A stretch of 64,000 nucleotides of DNA from Dyadobacter jiangsuensis (GTDB lineage Bacteria > Bacteroidota > Bacteroidia > Cytophagales > Spirosomataceae), in assembly GCF_003014695.1 (NCBI RefSeq), contig NZ_PYAS01000009.1:62001-126000 (forward strand), in the 5' to 3' direction. This document shows positions 1 through 9,211 of the stretch, in pieces; the first letter of the stretch is position 1; each line of letters begins with the position of its first letter. The notes under the pieces were generated by a model. That model was not told the origin of the DNA, did not search any database, and saw only the letters and a program-made list of their open reading frames with translations. The position numbers and the translations under genes were made by a program.

Positions 1-950
1 ATCTGGGGCACGGGCCGTTTTCCCATGTGCTGGAGAGTGTGGTGCTCCCCGGCGTTCCGCATGAAGCGATTACGCTGGTGATGATGAAGGACCTTAACCG
101 CCAGTTGAATGGCCGGCTCGATATCGCTATCCAGATGTTCGAGGGGAAGTATCCGCGCAAGTTTTATCACCAGATGATTTCCAGTCAGCTGGATATGGAC
201 CGGATGGATTACCTGAACCGCGACAGTTTCTACACGGGCGTCATTGAAGGCTCCATTGGTGCCGATCGCCTGATTAAAATGCTGGATATCAGCCATGACC
301 AGCTGGTGGTGGAGGAGAAGGGGCTGTTGAGTATAGAAAACTTCCTGCACGCACGCAGGCTTATGTACTGGCAGGTGTACCTGCACAAGACGCTTCTGAG
401 CGCGCAGGCGATGCTCACGCAGATCATGCACCGCGCCCGTGAACTGGCTGCGGCGGGTGAGCAACTTTTTGCAACGCCCGATTTCGCACGCTTCTTGTAT
501 AACCGTTTTACACTTGCCGATTTCGATAATGAGCCCGATTTGCTGGAGGCATTCAACGGATTGGACGATAACGACGTATGGGCATCTGTAAAAGGATGGA
601 GAACACACCCAGACCCTGTTTTGTCGACGTTGTGCCAAATGCTCCTGGATCGGAACCTGTTTAAAATCAGCTTTTTTAACGAGCCGCCGGGGGAAGAGGT
701 GCTGGCGCCGCTCCGGGAGCGGCTGATGGCGCGGGGGATCTCCGAAACGGATATGAAATATTTTCTGATCACCGGCGAAACCACTAATTGGGCCTATGCC
801 AAAGAGCAGGACCCGATACGCGTTAAAATGAAAAAGGGAAATTTGCTGGATATCGCCGATGCGTCCGACATTCCGACCATCGAAGCCCTCACTAAGATTG
901 TACGCAAGTACTATGTATGTTGGGGTAAAAATGTATCTTTGCGTGGTTAA
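1..950 (+). CDS. HD-domain phosphohydrolase (COG1078 family), 5' end cut by window
   Basis: The frame is already open at the first base. It begins with LGHGPFSHVLES, the characteristic second half of the HD metal-binding motif (HD-x-GHGPFSH) of dGTPase-like HD phosphohydrolases. The codon at 27 is therefore not a start, and the N-terminus with the first metal ligand lies outside the window. The remainder of about 315 residues is helical and contains the LDMDRMDYLNRDS segment typical of COG1078 proteins related to dNTP triphosphohydrolases. The family is soluble and cytoplasmic; the substrate cannot be read from sequence. The stop at 948-950 is about 80 bases before lpxD, and a promoter-like element for lpxD overlaps the end of this gene. 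Confidence 0.88.
   Translation, partial: LGHGPFSHVLESVVLPGVPHEAITLVMMKDLNRQLNGRLDIAIQMFEGKYPRKFYHQMISSQLDMDRMDYLNRDSFYTGVIEGSIGADRLIKMLDISHDQLVVEEKGLLSIENFLHARRLMYWQVYLHKTLLSAQAMLTQIMHRARELAAAGEQLFATPDFARFLYNRFTLADFDNEPDLLEAFNGLDDNDVWASVKGWRTHPDPVLSTLCQMLLDRNLFKISFFNEPPGEEVLAPLRERLMARGISETDMKYFLITGETTNWAYAKEQDPIRVKMKKGNLLDIADASDIPTIEALTKIVRKYYVCWGKNVSLRG
934..941 (+). promoter_or_regulatory. Candidate -7 box for lpxD operon
   Basis: TATCTTTG is an exact match to the Bacteroidetes -7 element TAnnTTTG. It overlaps the last codons of the HD gene and lies about 90 bases before the lpxD start. No convincing -33 TTTG is found at the expected spacing, so this is only a candidate. Confidence 0.35.
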
Positions 951-1030
951 TCAGGACCCTAAAAAGAAGGCAGAATTAATAATTTTTACAACGTACACGA
1001 ATACTATTACCTGAAATTAGCCGATAAAAT

Positions 1031-2071
1031 ATGAAATTTACTGTCAGCGAGATTGCTCAGATGCTGAATGGAACTGTTGTTGGAAATGATCAGATTACAA
1101 TTAGTTCGGCTGCAAAAATTGAAGAGGGCCTGCCGGGTTGTATTTCTTTTCTGGCCAATAGCAAATATGAGCATTATATCTACTCCACACAGTCTTCGGC
1201 AGTAATTGTCAATAAAGATTTTACTCCCAAAAAAGATATTTCAGCGACGTTGATCTACGTCGAAAATGCCTACACCGCCTTCACAATCCTGCTGGAAGAA
1301 TACCAGAAACGCCTCGCCGGCATCAAGTCGGGGGTGGAGCAGCCGAGTTTTATCGGAGAGAACAGCCAGACGGGAGAGAACTGTTACCGGGGCGCATTTT
1401 CCTATATCGGGAAAAATTGCGTGATTGGAAAAGAGGTGAAGATTTACCCGCAGGCCTGGTTGGGCGATGGGGTCGAGGTGGGCGATTACTCGGTGATCCA
1501 TCCCGGCGTGAAAATCTACGATAACACGGTGATCGGCAAGAATGTGACGATTTTTGCAAACACGGTGATCGGCAGCGACGGATTCGGTTTCGCACCGCAG
1601 GCCGATGGTAGCTATAAAACGATCCCGCAGCTCGGAAATGTGGTGATAGAGGATAATGTAAGTATCGGCGCCAATGCGACGATCGACTGTGCGACAATGG
1701 GCTCGACGATTATCCGCCAGGGAGCGAAAATAGATAACTTGGTTCAGATCGCACATAATGTAGAGATTGGAAAAAATACCGTAATTGCGGCCCAGTCGGG
1801 AGTGTCCGGTTCTACTACCGTCGGCGAGCAATGCGTGATTGCCGGTCAGGTCGGTTTGGTTGGACATATTACGGTGGCAAACAATACTAAGATCGGGGCT
1901 CAGAGCGGGCTCGGCAAATCCATTAAAAAGGAAGGCCTGTCGCTATCGGGCTCCCCCGCCAGGGACCTGAACGAACATTTACGGTCCATGGCTTTGGTGC
2001 GCAGGCTGCCTGAGCTGGAAGAACGGCTGAAAGACCTGGAACGCAAACAGGAAACGTCTGATTTTCAGTAA
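1031..2071 (+). CDS. lpxD: UDP-3-O-acylglucosamine N-acyltransferase LpxD
   Basis: Third enzyme of lipid A synthesis: it transfers a 3-hydroxyacyl chain from acyl carrier protein to the 2-amino group of UDP-3-O-acylglucosamine, in the cytoplasm. The 346 residues have the LpxD layout: an N-terminal uridine-binding domain (about 1-100), a left-handed beta-helix built of hexapeptide repeats (about 105-300) and a helical C-terminal tail. The expected catalytic histidine is His242 in the motif [10 protein letters not shown]. Length is normal for the family. It starts the cluster lpxD, lpxC-fabZ, lpxA, with 45 bases before the next gene, so co-transcription is likely. Confidence 0.97.
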   Translation: MKFTVSEIAQMLNGTVVGNDQITISSAAKIEEGLPGCISFLANSKYEHYIYSTQSSAVIVNKDFTPKKDISATLIYVENAYTAFTILLEEYQKRLAGIKSGVEQPSFIGENSQTGENCYRGAFSYIGKNCVIGKEVKIYPQAWLGDGVEVGDYSVIHPGVKIYDNTVIGKNVTIFANTVIGSDGFGFAPQADGSYKTIPQLGNVVIEDNVSIGANATIDCATMGSTIIRQGAKIDNLVQIAHNVEIGKNTVIAAQSGVSGSTTVGEQCVIAGQVGLVGHITVANNTKIGAQSGLGKSIKKEGLSLSGSPARDLNEHLRSMALVRRLPELEERLKDLERKQETSDFQ

Positions 2072-2116
2072 TACAGCATCCCGGACGCACCTTATTTAGA
2101 AAAGGAAATAGATATA

Positions 2117-3508
2117 ATGAACGAAAAACAACAAACCATTTCTAAGTCTGTATCCGTAACTGGAGTGGGTTTACATACCGGTGTTGTCGCTACGATGACA
2201 TTCGTGCCGGCGCCAGCCAACCACGGGTACAAGTTTCAACGTGTTGATTTACCCGACCAACCCATTGTAGATGCAGATGTCGATAATGTAGTGGATCTTT
2301 CCCGCGGTACTACCATCGAGCAGAACGGCGCGAGAATCCATACGGTTGAACACACACTTGCCGCCCTGGTAGGTTTGCAGATTGATAACGTGCTGATCCA
2401 GCTCGACGGCCCTGAGCCTCCGATCATGGACGGCAGTTCTATCAAATTCGTGGATGCGCTGCTGGATGCCGGTATCGAAGAACAGAATGCATACCGCAAT
2501 TATTTCGAAGTTCCGGAATACGTACATTATAAGAATAAGGATAAGGATACCGAACTGGTGGCATTACCGCTTTCGGACTATCGCCTGACGGTGATGGTGG
2601 ATTACAACTCTACCGTCATCAGCAGCCAGCACGCTTCTCTGAACGATATCACGTTGTTCAAAGACGATATCGCATCGTGCCGCACATTCGTATTCCTGCA
2701 CGAGCTGGAAGCACTTTACAAGCAAAATCTGATCAAAGGAGGCGACCTGACGAATGCGATCGTGATCGTTGATCGCGAAGTGCAAGACGGCGAACTGGAT
2801 CACCTGTCGCAGCTTTTGAACAAGCCGAAAGTGAGTGTCGACAAATCCAAGGGAATTTTGAATAATGTAGACCTGCATTATTCCAATGAAATGGCACGCC
2901 ACAAGCTGCTCGACCTCATTGGTGACCTCGCGCTGGTAGGCCGGCCGATCAAGGCGCAGATCCTGGCGGCACGCCCGGGCCACGCTGCGAATGTGGCTTT
3001 GGCTAAGAAAATCAAAAAACTGATCAAGTCCGGAAAAGGAGACATCCCGCAATACGATCCTAACAAGGCTCCCGTATTCGATATCAACCAGATCGGTCAG
3101 TTACTCGCACACCGCTATCCGTTCCAGATGATCGACAAAATCATCGCGCTGGATGAAAACAGCGTGGTAGGGGTGAAGAATGTGACGATCAACGAACAAT
3201 TTTTTCTGGGGCACTTTCCGGGGAACCCGGTAATGCCCGGCGTCTTGCAATTGGAAGCAATGGCGCAAACGGGGGGAATTCTGGTGCTTTCCAGCGTTCC
3301 CGATCCGGACAACTACTGGCCATACCTCATCGGAATTGATGCTTGCCGTTTCCGTCGCAATGTTTTTCCGGGGGATACAGTTATTTTTAAATGTGAATTC
3401 ACTTCGCCGATGAAGAGGGGGATAGTTAAAATGAGCGGCCGGGGATATGTAGCCGGACAGCTGGTGTGTGAAGCGGATATGATAGCAAGCCTGGTAAAGA
3501 AAAAATGA
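2117..3508 (+). CDS. lpxC-fabZ: Bifunctional LpxC deacetylase / FabZ dehydratase
   Basis: A fusion of UDP-3-O-acyl-N-acetylglucosamine deacetylase (LpxC, about residues 1-300) and (3R)-hydroxyacyl-ACP dehydratase (FabZ, about 320-463). LpxC catalyses the committed step of lipid A synthesis and is zinc-dependent. The ligand motifs are present: HTVEH at 75-79 and RHKLLD at 261-266, plus GPEPPIMDGSS. The FabZ half has LLAHRYPFQMID and GHFPGNPVMPG, with catalytic His366 and Glu380. The fusion is known across Bacteroidota. FabZ draws hydroxyacyl-ACP into fatty acid elongation while LpxA and LpxD use the same pool, so one polypeptide ties both fates. Its stop overlaps the lpxA start by four bases (ATGA). 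Confidence 0.97.
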   Translation: MNEKQQTISKSVSVTGVGLHTGVVATMTFVPAPANHGYKFQRVDLPDQPIVDADVDNVVDLSRGTTIEQNGARIHTVEHTLAALVGLQIDNVLIQLDGPEPPIMDGSSIKFVDALLDAGIEEQNAYRNYFEVPEYVHYKNKDKDTELVALPLSDYRLTVMVDYNSTVISSQHASLNDITLFKDDIASCRTFVFLHELEALYKQNLIKGGDLTNAIVIVDREVQDGELDHLSQLLNKPKVSVDKSKGILNNVDLHYSNEMARHKLLDLIGDLALVGRPIKAQILAARPGHAANVALAKKIKKLIKSGKGDIPQYDPNKAPVFDINQIGQLLAHRYPFQMIDKIIALDENSVVGVKNVTINEQFFLGHFPGNPVMPGVLQLEAMAQTGGILVLSSVPDPDNYWPYLIGIDACRFRRNVFPGDTVIFKCEFTSPMKRGIVKMSGRGYVAGQLVCEADMIASLVKKK

Positions 3509-4317
3509 CTCAACCATTAGCATATATCCATCCTGACGCTAAGATTGCTCAGAATGTAGAGATTGAACCCTTTGCAATGATCCATGCCGATGTTGAGATC
3601 GGGGAAGGATCTTGGATAGGATCACACGCTGTAATCAACTCCGGTGCGCGTATTGGTAAAAACTGTAAGATCTATCCCGGTGCCGTCGTTTCGGCAACAC
3701 CGCAGGATTTGAAATACAATAATGAATACACGCTGACGGTGATCGGCGACAATACGACGATTCGCGAGTATGCGACGATCAGCCGTGGTACCGAAGAGCA
3801 CTGGAAAACGGTGGTAGGCTCCGATTGCCTGATCATGGCTTATGCGCACGTGGCGCACGACTGCCGGGTTGGCAACAATGTCATCATTGGCAATAATGTG
3901 CAAATGGCCGGGCACGTCCATGTGGGCGACTGGGCTATTGTGAGTGCATTGAGCGCAGTACATCAGTTTGTCAAAATTGGTATCCACGCATTCGTATCGG
4001 GTGCTTCGCTGGTACGGAAAGATGTGCCTCCCTTTACCAAAGCTGCACGCGAGCCTATTTCCTATGTGGGTATCAACTCAGTTGGCTTGCGGAGAAGAGG
4101 CTATACCAATGACCAGATCACCGAGATCCAGAATATCTATCGCTACGTCTACATGAAGGGCCTCAACAATGCGGAAGCACTTCAAAAGATCGAGCTGGAA
4201 ATGGCGCCTTCGGACGAACGCGACGAAATCATCAATTTTATCCGCAACTCAGAAAGGGGTATTATGAAAAGCCCGTTCCAGACAACCGGAGCGAGCGAAA
4301 CAGAAGCTCAATCATGA
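3505..4317 (+). CDS. lpxA: UDP-N-acetylglucosamine O-acyltransferase LpxA
   Basis: First enzyme of lipid A synthesis: it acylates the 3-hydroxyl of UDP-GlcNAc from hydroxyacyl-ACP. The 270 residues open with hexapeptide repeats of a left-handed beta-helix (about 5-190), followed by a helical domain with the family motif GLRRRGY. The catalytic histidine is His118 in AHVAHDCRVG, equivalent to His125 of the E. coli enzyme. It shares the sequence ATGA with the end of lpxC-fabZ, which suggests translational coupling. A strong hairpin terminator follows directly. Confidence 0.97.
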   Translation: MTQPLAYIHPDAKIAQNVEIEPFAMIHADVEIGEGSWIGSHAVINSGARIGKNCKIYPGAVVSATPQDLKYNNEYTLTVIGDNTTIREYATISRGTEEHWKTVVGSDCLIMAYAHVAHDCRVGNNVIIGNNVQMAGHVHVGDWAIVSALSAVHQFVKIGIHAFVSGASLVRKDVPPFTKAAREPISYVGINSVGLRRRGYTNDQITEIQNIYRYVYMKGLNNAEALQKIELEMAPSDERDEIINFIRNSERGIMKSPFQTTGASETEAQS

Positions 4318-4323
4318 TAATAT

Positions 4324-4353
4324 GAAAAAGGGTCCGCTGCCGGACCCTTTTTC
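4324..4353. terminator. Bidirectional terminator between lpxA and MOSC gene
   Basis: A 13-bp perfect stem (GAAAAAGGGTCCG paired with its complement) around a CTGC loop, with A and T runs forming the outer stem. It sits between convergent genes, so it can end transcripts from both sides. Confidence 0.88.
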
Positions 4354-4354
4354 A

Positions 4355-5158
4355 TTATTCAAGGACCAGAACCTGGTCTCCTATATTCAATTCTCCAAAA
4401 TCCTGCACCGTCACATTCTGCCCGAATAATATCTTGTTGCCATTCCGGCGGTAGCTTGCCAGCGTTTTGAGCGGCTCGGCTCCTTTTTCGGCGGTTTCAG
4501 GGTTAATGGTCGTGAGTACGCAGCGTGCGCAGGGCTTCACTACTTCGAAACGCAGATCGCCGATGGTAATGTGCTTCCATTGATCTTCTGCAAATGCTTC
4601 GGTGCCGTTGATGACGAAATTGGGACGAAAACGCCGCATTTCAATCGGCTCCGCGAGGCGGCTGTTCAGATCATCGAGAGAAGCCTGTGAAATGACCAGG
4701 TATGGAAAACCGTCGGCAAAACTTACGTTCTCGTTGTGCCGCGCATAGCGTGGATCCGCCTTCCTTTGGGTCGAATCGGGCATTACTACCAGCCGGAGTT
4801 TCATTCCAAGCTGCCGGGTAAGCCAGGTGTCGGCTTCGTCGGAAACCGTAAGTGCTTCCGCGGTATCGTCCCACACTTGCACGGTAACGGGCAATGCGGT
4901 TACCGGTTTGTAGGGCACGAGTACAAAATCCGCCGGATCGGCGCGGAGATATATTTTCAATCCTTCTTCTTCCAATGCGACGTCTATCAGCGCCATTTTC
5001 GAATGGGCGCGCTGAGTGATGAATACATTTTCTTCATCAATGATCATCCATCGACGATCGTATTGGAGTCCTCTTTCTTCGGTTAATGCTTTGGTGAGCC
5101 TGATCCCGCCGAGGGATTTTACGGGGTAGACCCAGATTTCTGACAATGTCATGGCCAT
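4355..5158 (-). CDS. MOSC domain protein (YcbX/mARC-like)
   Basis: 267 residues with an N-terminal MOSC_N beta-barrel domain (about 1-120; WVYPVKSLGG near the start) and a C-terminal MOSC domain (about 130-265). The motif KPCARCVLTTI carries the conserved cysteine that binds molybdenum cofactor in mARC and YcbX proteins. Family members reduce N-hydroxylated compounds with electrons from a partner. There is no 2Fe-2S ferredoxin domain at the C-terminus, so this resembles the short form that needs a separate partner. The start is two bases after the stop of the NHL-repeat gene, so it is likely the last gene of that operon. Confidence 0.88.
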   Translation of the reverse strand: MAMTLSEIWVYPVKSLGGIRLTKALTEERGLQYDRRWMIIDEENVFITQRAHSKMALIDVALEEEGLKIYLRADPADFVLVPYKPVTALPVTVQVWDDTAEALTVSDEADTWLTRQLGMKLRLVVMPDSTQRKADPRYARHNENVSFADGFPYLVISQASLDDLNSRLAEPIEMRRFRPNFVINGTEAFAEDQWKHITIGDLRFEVVKPCARCVLTTINPETAEKGAEPLKTLASYRRNGNKILFGQNVTVQDFGELNIGDQVLVLE

Positions 5159-5160
5159 GA

Positions 5161-6492
5161 TTATTCGATGGTCAGCTTACGTATACGTTGATTAGCTGAA
5201 TCTGTAACAAAAAGATTTCCGTCTTTGTCCAAAGTACATCCCTGAGGATGCTTAAAAAGTGCATTTTCGCCGGTTCCTTCCTCGTACCCTTCGGTTTCGC
5301 CTTTGCCCGCGAGCGTCGTCACATACCCGTCGGGGTACACGAGGCGAATGCAGTGATTCCATAAATCGTTCACATAAAGGTTTCCGAGCTTGTCGATCTG
5401 GATATTACAAGGTTGGTTAAACATGGCCTGGCCTGCTTCGCCGTCGCGGTAGCCGGTGTGAGTAGGCATGCCGGCAAATGTAGTTACCATGCCATCCGGT
5501 GTGATCTTGCGAATGCAATGGTTGTGTTTATCAGCGATGAAGACGTTCCCGTTTTCGTCGAAATTCAGGTAGGAGGGCATGTAAAACTTGGCATCCCTCA
5601 GTTTCCCATCGGCATAGCCCGGTGTGCTTCCTGCGAAAGTAGTCACCTGGCTGTTTGCCAGTTTACGGATGAGGCCATTCTCGGTATCGCAAATCCATAG
5701 CACACCTGTTTTATCCAGTTTCACACCGTAAGGCCGTTTGAATTGCGCAGATGCCAGGCCGCCGTCTGCCGCCCCCGGGCGATTTGGCTCACCGGCCACG
5801 GTAGTAAGTGTGCCGTCGGGAAAGAGTTGGCGGATGGCGTGGTTTTCATGATCCGCGACGAATATGGACCCGTCGGGGGCCAGTTCGACGCCGATCGGGA
5901 ACTTCATCAACCCCTGGTTGCCTTTGCCGTCTTTGAACCCCCCGCTCGCAGCGCCCGCGACGGTGGAAGTGCTGCCGTCGGTTTCAATGCGCCTTACCAT
6001 GCAATTGCCGAGGTCGGCGGCGAACATAACGCCCTTGCTGTCCATGGCAATGTTGTACAGTGTCCCGAACTTGGATTTTTGAGGCGTCCCATCCTCGTAC
6101 CCGCCGAGTCCGCTGCCTGAAAAGTAACTCGTGGTGGCCGTGTAGAGATACCGGAATGCTGCCGCAGATGCGACTTCTTTACCGTTCACTGTCAGGACGA
6201 GTTTTCCTAAACCGCATTTGTCGGGGACTAATGCTGATATTTCAGTATCGGTAACAGCATTGATGGTCGCTTTCAAGCCATTGATTTGAAGCGAAACCTT
6301 TGCTGCATCCGTGCCAAAATGCTTGCCCTGGATTTTGATAACAGTACCTTTTTTGCCTGAAAGCGGGGAAAAACCAGTCAACTCTAGAGGCTCGTTACCA
6401 CCGTTCGCAGGCGGGGTGGGCGATGAGGAGTCACTGCACGACAGCCAGATCGCAGAAAGGATGATGAGTGTATATTGGATGAGCGCTCTCAC
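5161..6492 (-). CDS. IPT/TIG and NHL-repeat lipoprotein
   Basis: 443 residues. The N-terminus is a lipoprotein signal (hydrophobic stretch ending in LSCS, Cys at about 19), so it is probably anchored in the outer or inner membrane. It is followed by a TIG/IPT immunoglobulin-like domain (about 36-118: SPLSGKKGTVIKIQGKHFG). Next comes a beta-propeller of about five NHL repeats with recurring patterns such as ADLGNCMVRRIETDG and DKHNHCIRKITPDG. NHL propellers bind partners or ligands; no enzyme activity can be assigned. The start codon is GTG and overlaps the upstream TGA as GTGA, so it is translationally coupled to the sugar-dehydrogenase-like gene. Confidence 0.85.
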   Translation of the reverse strand: MRALIQYTLIILSAIWLSCSDSSSPTPPANGGNEPLELTGFSPLSGKKGTVIKIQGKHFGTDAAKVSLQINGLKATINAVTDTEISALVPDKCGLGKLVLTVNGKEVASAAAFRYLYTATTSYFSGSGLGGYEDGTPQKSKFGTLYNIAMDSKGVMFAADLGNCMVRRIETDGSTSTVAGAASGGFKDGKGNQGLMKFPIGVELAPDGSIFVADHENHAIRQLFPDGTLTTVAGEPNRPGAADGGLASAQFKRPYGVKLDKTGVLWICDTENGLIRKLANSQVTTFAGSTPGYADGKLRDAKFYMPSYLNFDENGNVFIADKHNHCIRKITPDGMVTTFAGMPTHTGYRDGEAGQAMFNQPCNIQIDKLGNLYVNDLWNHCIRLVYPDGYVTTLAGKGETEGYEEGTGENALFKHPQGCTLDKDGNLFVTDSANQRIRKLTIE

Positions 6493-8117
6493 GGGTTGAC
6501 GACAAATCGGGTGGTAACCTGCTGTTGCTGCGACTCTACTTGAAGCACATACGTGCCGGCCGGAAGTTTGGAAACATCCAGCTCGGTTTCCCCGTTTACC
6601 TGCCGCTTTTCGCGGATCAGCGTGCGGCCGGTCATGTCGGTGACGGTCAGCTGGGTATTTTGCAGGGTTGCCGATCCTTCAATCCGCATTCTGCCCCGGA
6701 TCGGGTTTGGGTATACAGTGAATGCGCTACGCGTCGGCTCTACCGCGGTGACTATTTCTTTCGGAAAAGTAATTTCCCAAATCTGGCCCTGGCCTTCGAG
6801 CACATATAATTTGTTATCGACGATCGTCGCATCGGTAGGCTGGAAAAAGTCAGAGGCAATGCGGTAGGCATTCAATGTGTAATCGTCGCCAGCTGCATTT
6901 TTCTTTAAATCGAGCATCAGCAAATCCTGCCCGGGATCCTGCATCGGCCCGTAGGTAGCGGAGCCTTCCTGGAAATTCAGCACAAACCCTTTGCCTTTGT
7001 ACTCGCCCCCGAAGCCTGATTTTGTATCAAAAACCAACCCTAACGGTGATCTGTGGGCGGTGAAGGTGCCCATGGTTTTACCGTTTTCGCTGGCGTCCAT
7101 CACCTTTCCGCTGGCCGGGTCGCGGTACATGTCGGCGTCGGGTCCGGCATTCTGGATCGGTTTGCGAAAAGTGAGGTTCTGTGGTTTTTTAGGGTATTGC
7201 GGATCGTCGTGAAATGCGCCGATCTGGTAGGCTGTGTAATTGCGGTTGATCAGCTTGTCGTCTGTCGGCTTGTATCCAGCAAACTGCATAGGCGTGTCGT
7301 TGCCGCCCATTTCCCACGGAAAACCATAATGCCCGCCGGGCCTTATCCAGTTCATTTCTTCGGGATCGTCGCGGTCGCCGGAATTTTCGACGCTGAACAG
7401 GTCGCCATTGGCCGCAAATGCAAGGCTGAAAGCGTTTCGCACGCCGCGCGCGTATACATAAGGCGCGAGGGCGGCAGAGTCATTGGGCAATTGGAGGTTT
7501 TCGGTATTGGCGGGTATTTTGAAGATGCAGGCTGTCAATGGCACTTCGCGCAGGCCGGGGTAGAGGCCCTCATTATCTTTCACCTCGCCATGGTCGGTGC
7601 GGGAGCCGCTCGCTATGAACATATCCTTGCCGTCGGGCGAAAAGCAAATAGCGCTGAATGCGTGGTCGAAAAGCGTTTTGGAAGAGGCATGTTCTGCCGT
7701 TTTGAAAATCTCGGTCCAAGCCAGTTTGCCGCCGGTCAGCTTGGCTTTCACGGCTTTCCCATAGCCCGATACACCCTGCGTAATGACCACATTGCCGGCC
7801 AGATAAACGCTGCCTTCGTGCAATGCAAGCCCCTGCATGTAGTTAATGCCATGGTCCTGGGCCGAGGCCAGTCTTACAATAGTATAATTCCCCGATCCGT
7901 TCGGAGTCAGGTGGAAAAGATCGCCATTCCAGGCGATGGTGTAAAACGACTTGTCGGAAGCATCGTACGCGATCCTGGTTTGGGTATCGGTACTGTCGAT
8001 CCGGAAGAATGGCTTGATCGTCAGGTCGCCGCGGAGTGTGCGTGCCGGTTGTGCGAAAAGCGGGCCGGTCGCCCACAGGATTGAAAGAAAAAGAATGCCC
8101 AGGCAAAAGTGTTTCAT
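6489..8117 (-). CDS. PQQ-type sugar dehydrogenase-like beta-propeller with T9SS sorting domain
   Basis: 542 residues. A Sec signal peptide ends near FAQ (about 23). A large beta-propeller domain follows (about 35-440), with features of the glucose/sorbosone dehydrogenase family, for example YARGVRNAFSLAF, NSGDRDDPEEMNWI and PGGHYGFPWEMGG. The last 75 residues form a type A T9SS sorting domain (YPNPIRGRMRIEG ... LPAGTYVLQV ... RFVVNP), so the protein should be exported by T9SS and left on the surface or released. Whether it binds PQQ cannot be decided by eye. It overlaps the NHL lipoprotein gene by four bases and is probably the first gene of a three-gene operon. Confidence 0.85.
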   Translation of the reverse strand: MKHFCLGILFLSILWATGPLFAQPARTLRGDLTIKPFFRIDSTDTQTRIAYDASDKSFYTIAWNGDLFHLTPNGSGNYTIVRLASAQDHGINYMQGLALHEGSVYLAGNVVITQGVSGYGKAVKAKLTGGKLAWTEIFKTAEHASSKTLFDHAFSAICFSPDGKDMFIASGSRTDHGEVKDNEGLYPGLREVPLTACIFKIPANTENLQLPNDSAALAPYVYARGVRNAFSLAFAANGDLFSVENSGDRDDPEEMNWIRPGGHYGFPWEMGGNDTPMQFAGYKPTDDKLINRNYTAYQIGAFHDDPQYPKKPQNLTFRKPIQNAGPDADMYRDPASGKVMDASENGKTMGTFTAHRSPLGLVFDTKSGFGGEYKGKGFVLNFQEGSATYGPMQDPGQDLLMLDLKKNAAGDDYTLNAYRIASDFFQPTDATIVDNKLYVLEGQGQIWEITFPKEIVTAVEPTRSAFTVYPNPIRGRMRIEGSATLQNTQLTVTDMTGRTLIREKRQVNGETELDVSKLPAGTYVLQVESQQQQVTTRFVVNP

Positions 8118-8143
8118 ACAATCCCATTTAGGTTAATACTATT

Positions 8144-9142
8144 TCAAAACTCCATCCTCGCAAGCGGACTGGCCGTCTGGTCGCAGAAATCGCCTGCTTC
8201 GAACTTGTAATGAGCCGCGATCGCGATCATGGCCGCATTGTCGGTGCAGTATTCGAAAGCAGGAATATACACATTCCAGCCCAGCTGTTCGCCGAGTTCC
8301 TGCAACGATTTGCGCAAACCTGAGTTAGCGGATACGCCGCCCGCGATCGCAATCTCCTTAATACCGGTTTCGCGGGATGCCTTTTTCAGTTTTTTGAGGA
8401 GAATATCAATTAATGTGAACTGAATGCTGGCGCAGATATCGGCTATATTTTCCTTGATGAAATCCGGGTTCTGCCGGACCTGCTTTTGGAGAAAATACAA
8501 AAACGAAGTTTTGATCCCGCTGAACGAAAAGTCTAGCCCCGGTATTTCCGGAAGCGGGAATGGAAAGGCTTGCGGGTTTCCCTGCGAGGCATATTTGTCG
8601 ATTAACGGGCCGCCCGGATAGGGCAGGTCAAGCAGCTTGGCAGTTTTATCAAAAGCCTCTCCCACGGCGTCGTCGCGCGTTTCACCAATGATTTCCATGT
8701 CGAGCGGGCCGGTCACTTTCACGATCTGCGTATGCCCGCCGCTCACGGTAAGGCACAGGAACGGGAATGCGGGTTTGGGGTCGTCGATGAAATGCGCAAG
8801 CACGTGCGCCTGCATGTGATTGATCTCGATCAGCGGAATATCCAGCCCGAGCGCCATCGACTTCGCGAACGAAGTGCCTACCAGCAAAGCACCCAGCAAA
8901 CCCGGTCCCTTGGTAAAAGCAATGGCATCCAGGTCTTTTTTTGCTATTTTTGCATCATTCAATGCTTTGTCCACCACAGGCAGAATGTGTTGCTGATGCG
9001 CTCTCGAAGCCAGCTCCGGGACGACGCCGCCGTACTGGGTGTGGATGAGTTGTGTAGCAACAACATTGGAGCGGATATTCCCGTTTGTTATAACAGCTGC
9101 GGAGGTTTCGTCACACGACGATTCAATGGCGAGGATATTCAT
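8144..9142 (-). CDS. tsaD: tRNA N6-threonylcarbamoyladenosine synthase subunit TsaD
   Basis: TsaD transfers the threonylcarbamoyl group to A37 of tRNAs that read ANN codons, working with TsaB, TsaC and TsaE in the cytoplasm. I start it at MNILAIESSCDETS (9142), which is where the family begins. An in-frame ATG 36 bases upstream would add a meaningless 12-residue leader and run into the promoter region. Metal ligands are in NHMQAHVLAHF, and the nucleotide site includes GGHTQ and GGVSANSG. The length of 332 residues is normal. It is divergent from tamB; the 26-base gap to the dehydrogenase-like gene allows read-through. Confidence 0.96.
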   Translation of the reverse strand: MNILAIESSCDETSAAVITNGNIRSNVVATQLIHTQYGGVVPELASRAHQQHILPVVDKALNDAKIAKKDLDAIAFTKGPGLLGALLVGTSFAKSMALGLDIPLIEINHMQAHVLAHFIDDPKPAFPFLCLTVSGGHTQIVKVTGPLDMEIIGETRDDAVGEAFDKTAKLLDLPYPGGPLIDKYASQGNPQAFPFPLPEIPGLDFSFSGIKTSFLYFLQKQVRQNPDFIKENIADICASIQFTLIDILLKKLKKASRETGIKEIAIAGGVSANSGLRKSLQELGEQLGWNVYIPAFEYCTDNAAMIAIAAHYKFEAGDFCDQTASPLARMEF

Positions 9143-9159
9143 ACTGTGGAAAATATTCG

Positions 9160-9167
9160 CAAAATTA
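9160..9167 (-). promoter_or_regulatory. Candidate -7 box for tsaD
   Basis: On the minus strand this reads TAATTTTG, an exact TAnnTTTG match, placed so that transcription would begin about 10 bases before the chosen tsaD start. This also argues against the upstream in-frame ATG. No clear -33 element was found. Confidence 0.35.
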
Positions 9168-9211
9168 AGCATTAACAATAAGATAAGCAGTATCCCGCTG
9201 CGAAGCTGTAT

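Noticed and set aside
7053-8084. Long open frame antisense to the sugar-dehydrogenase-like gene
   Set aside because: It lies on the opposite strand of a well-supported gene with signal peptide and sorting domain, and its translation has no recognisable domain; GC-rich third positions create such frames.
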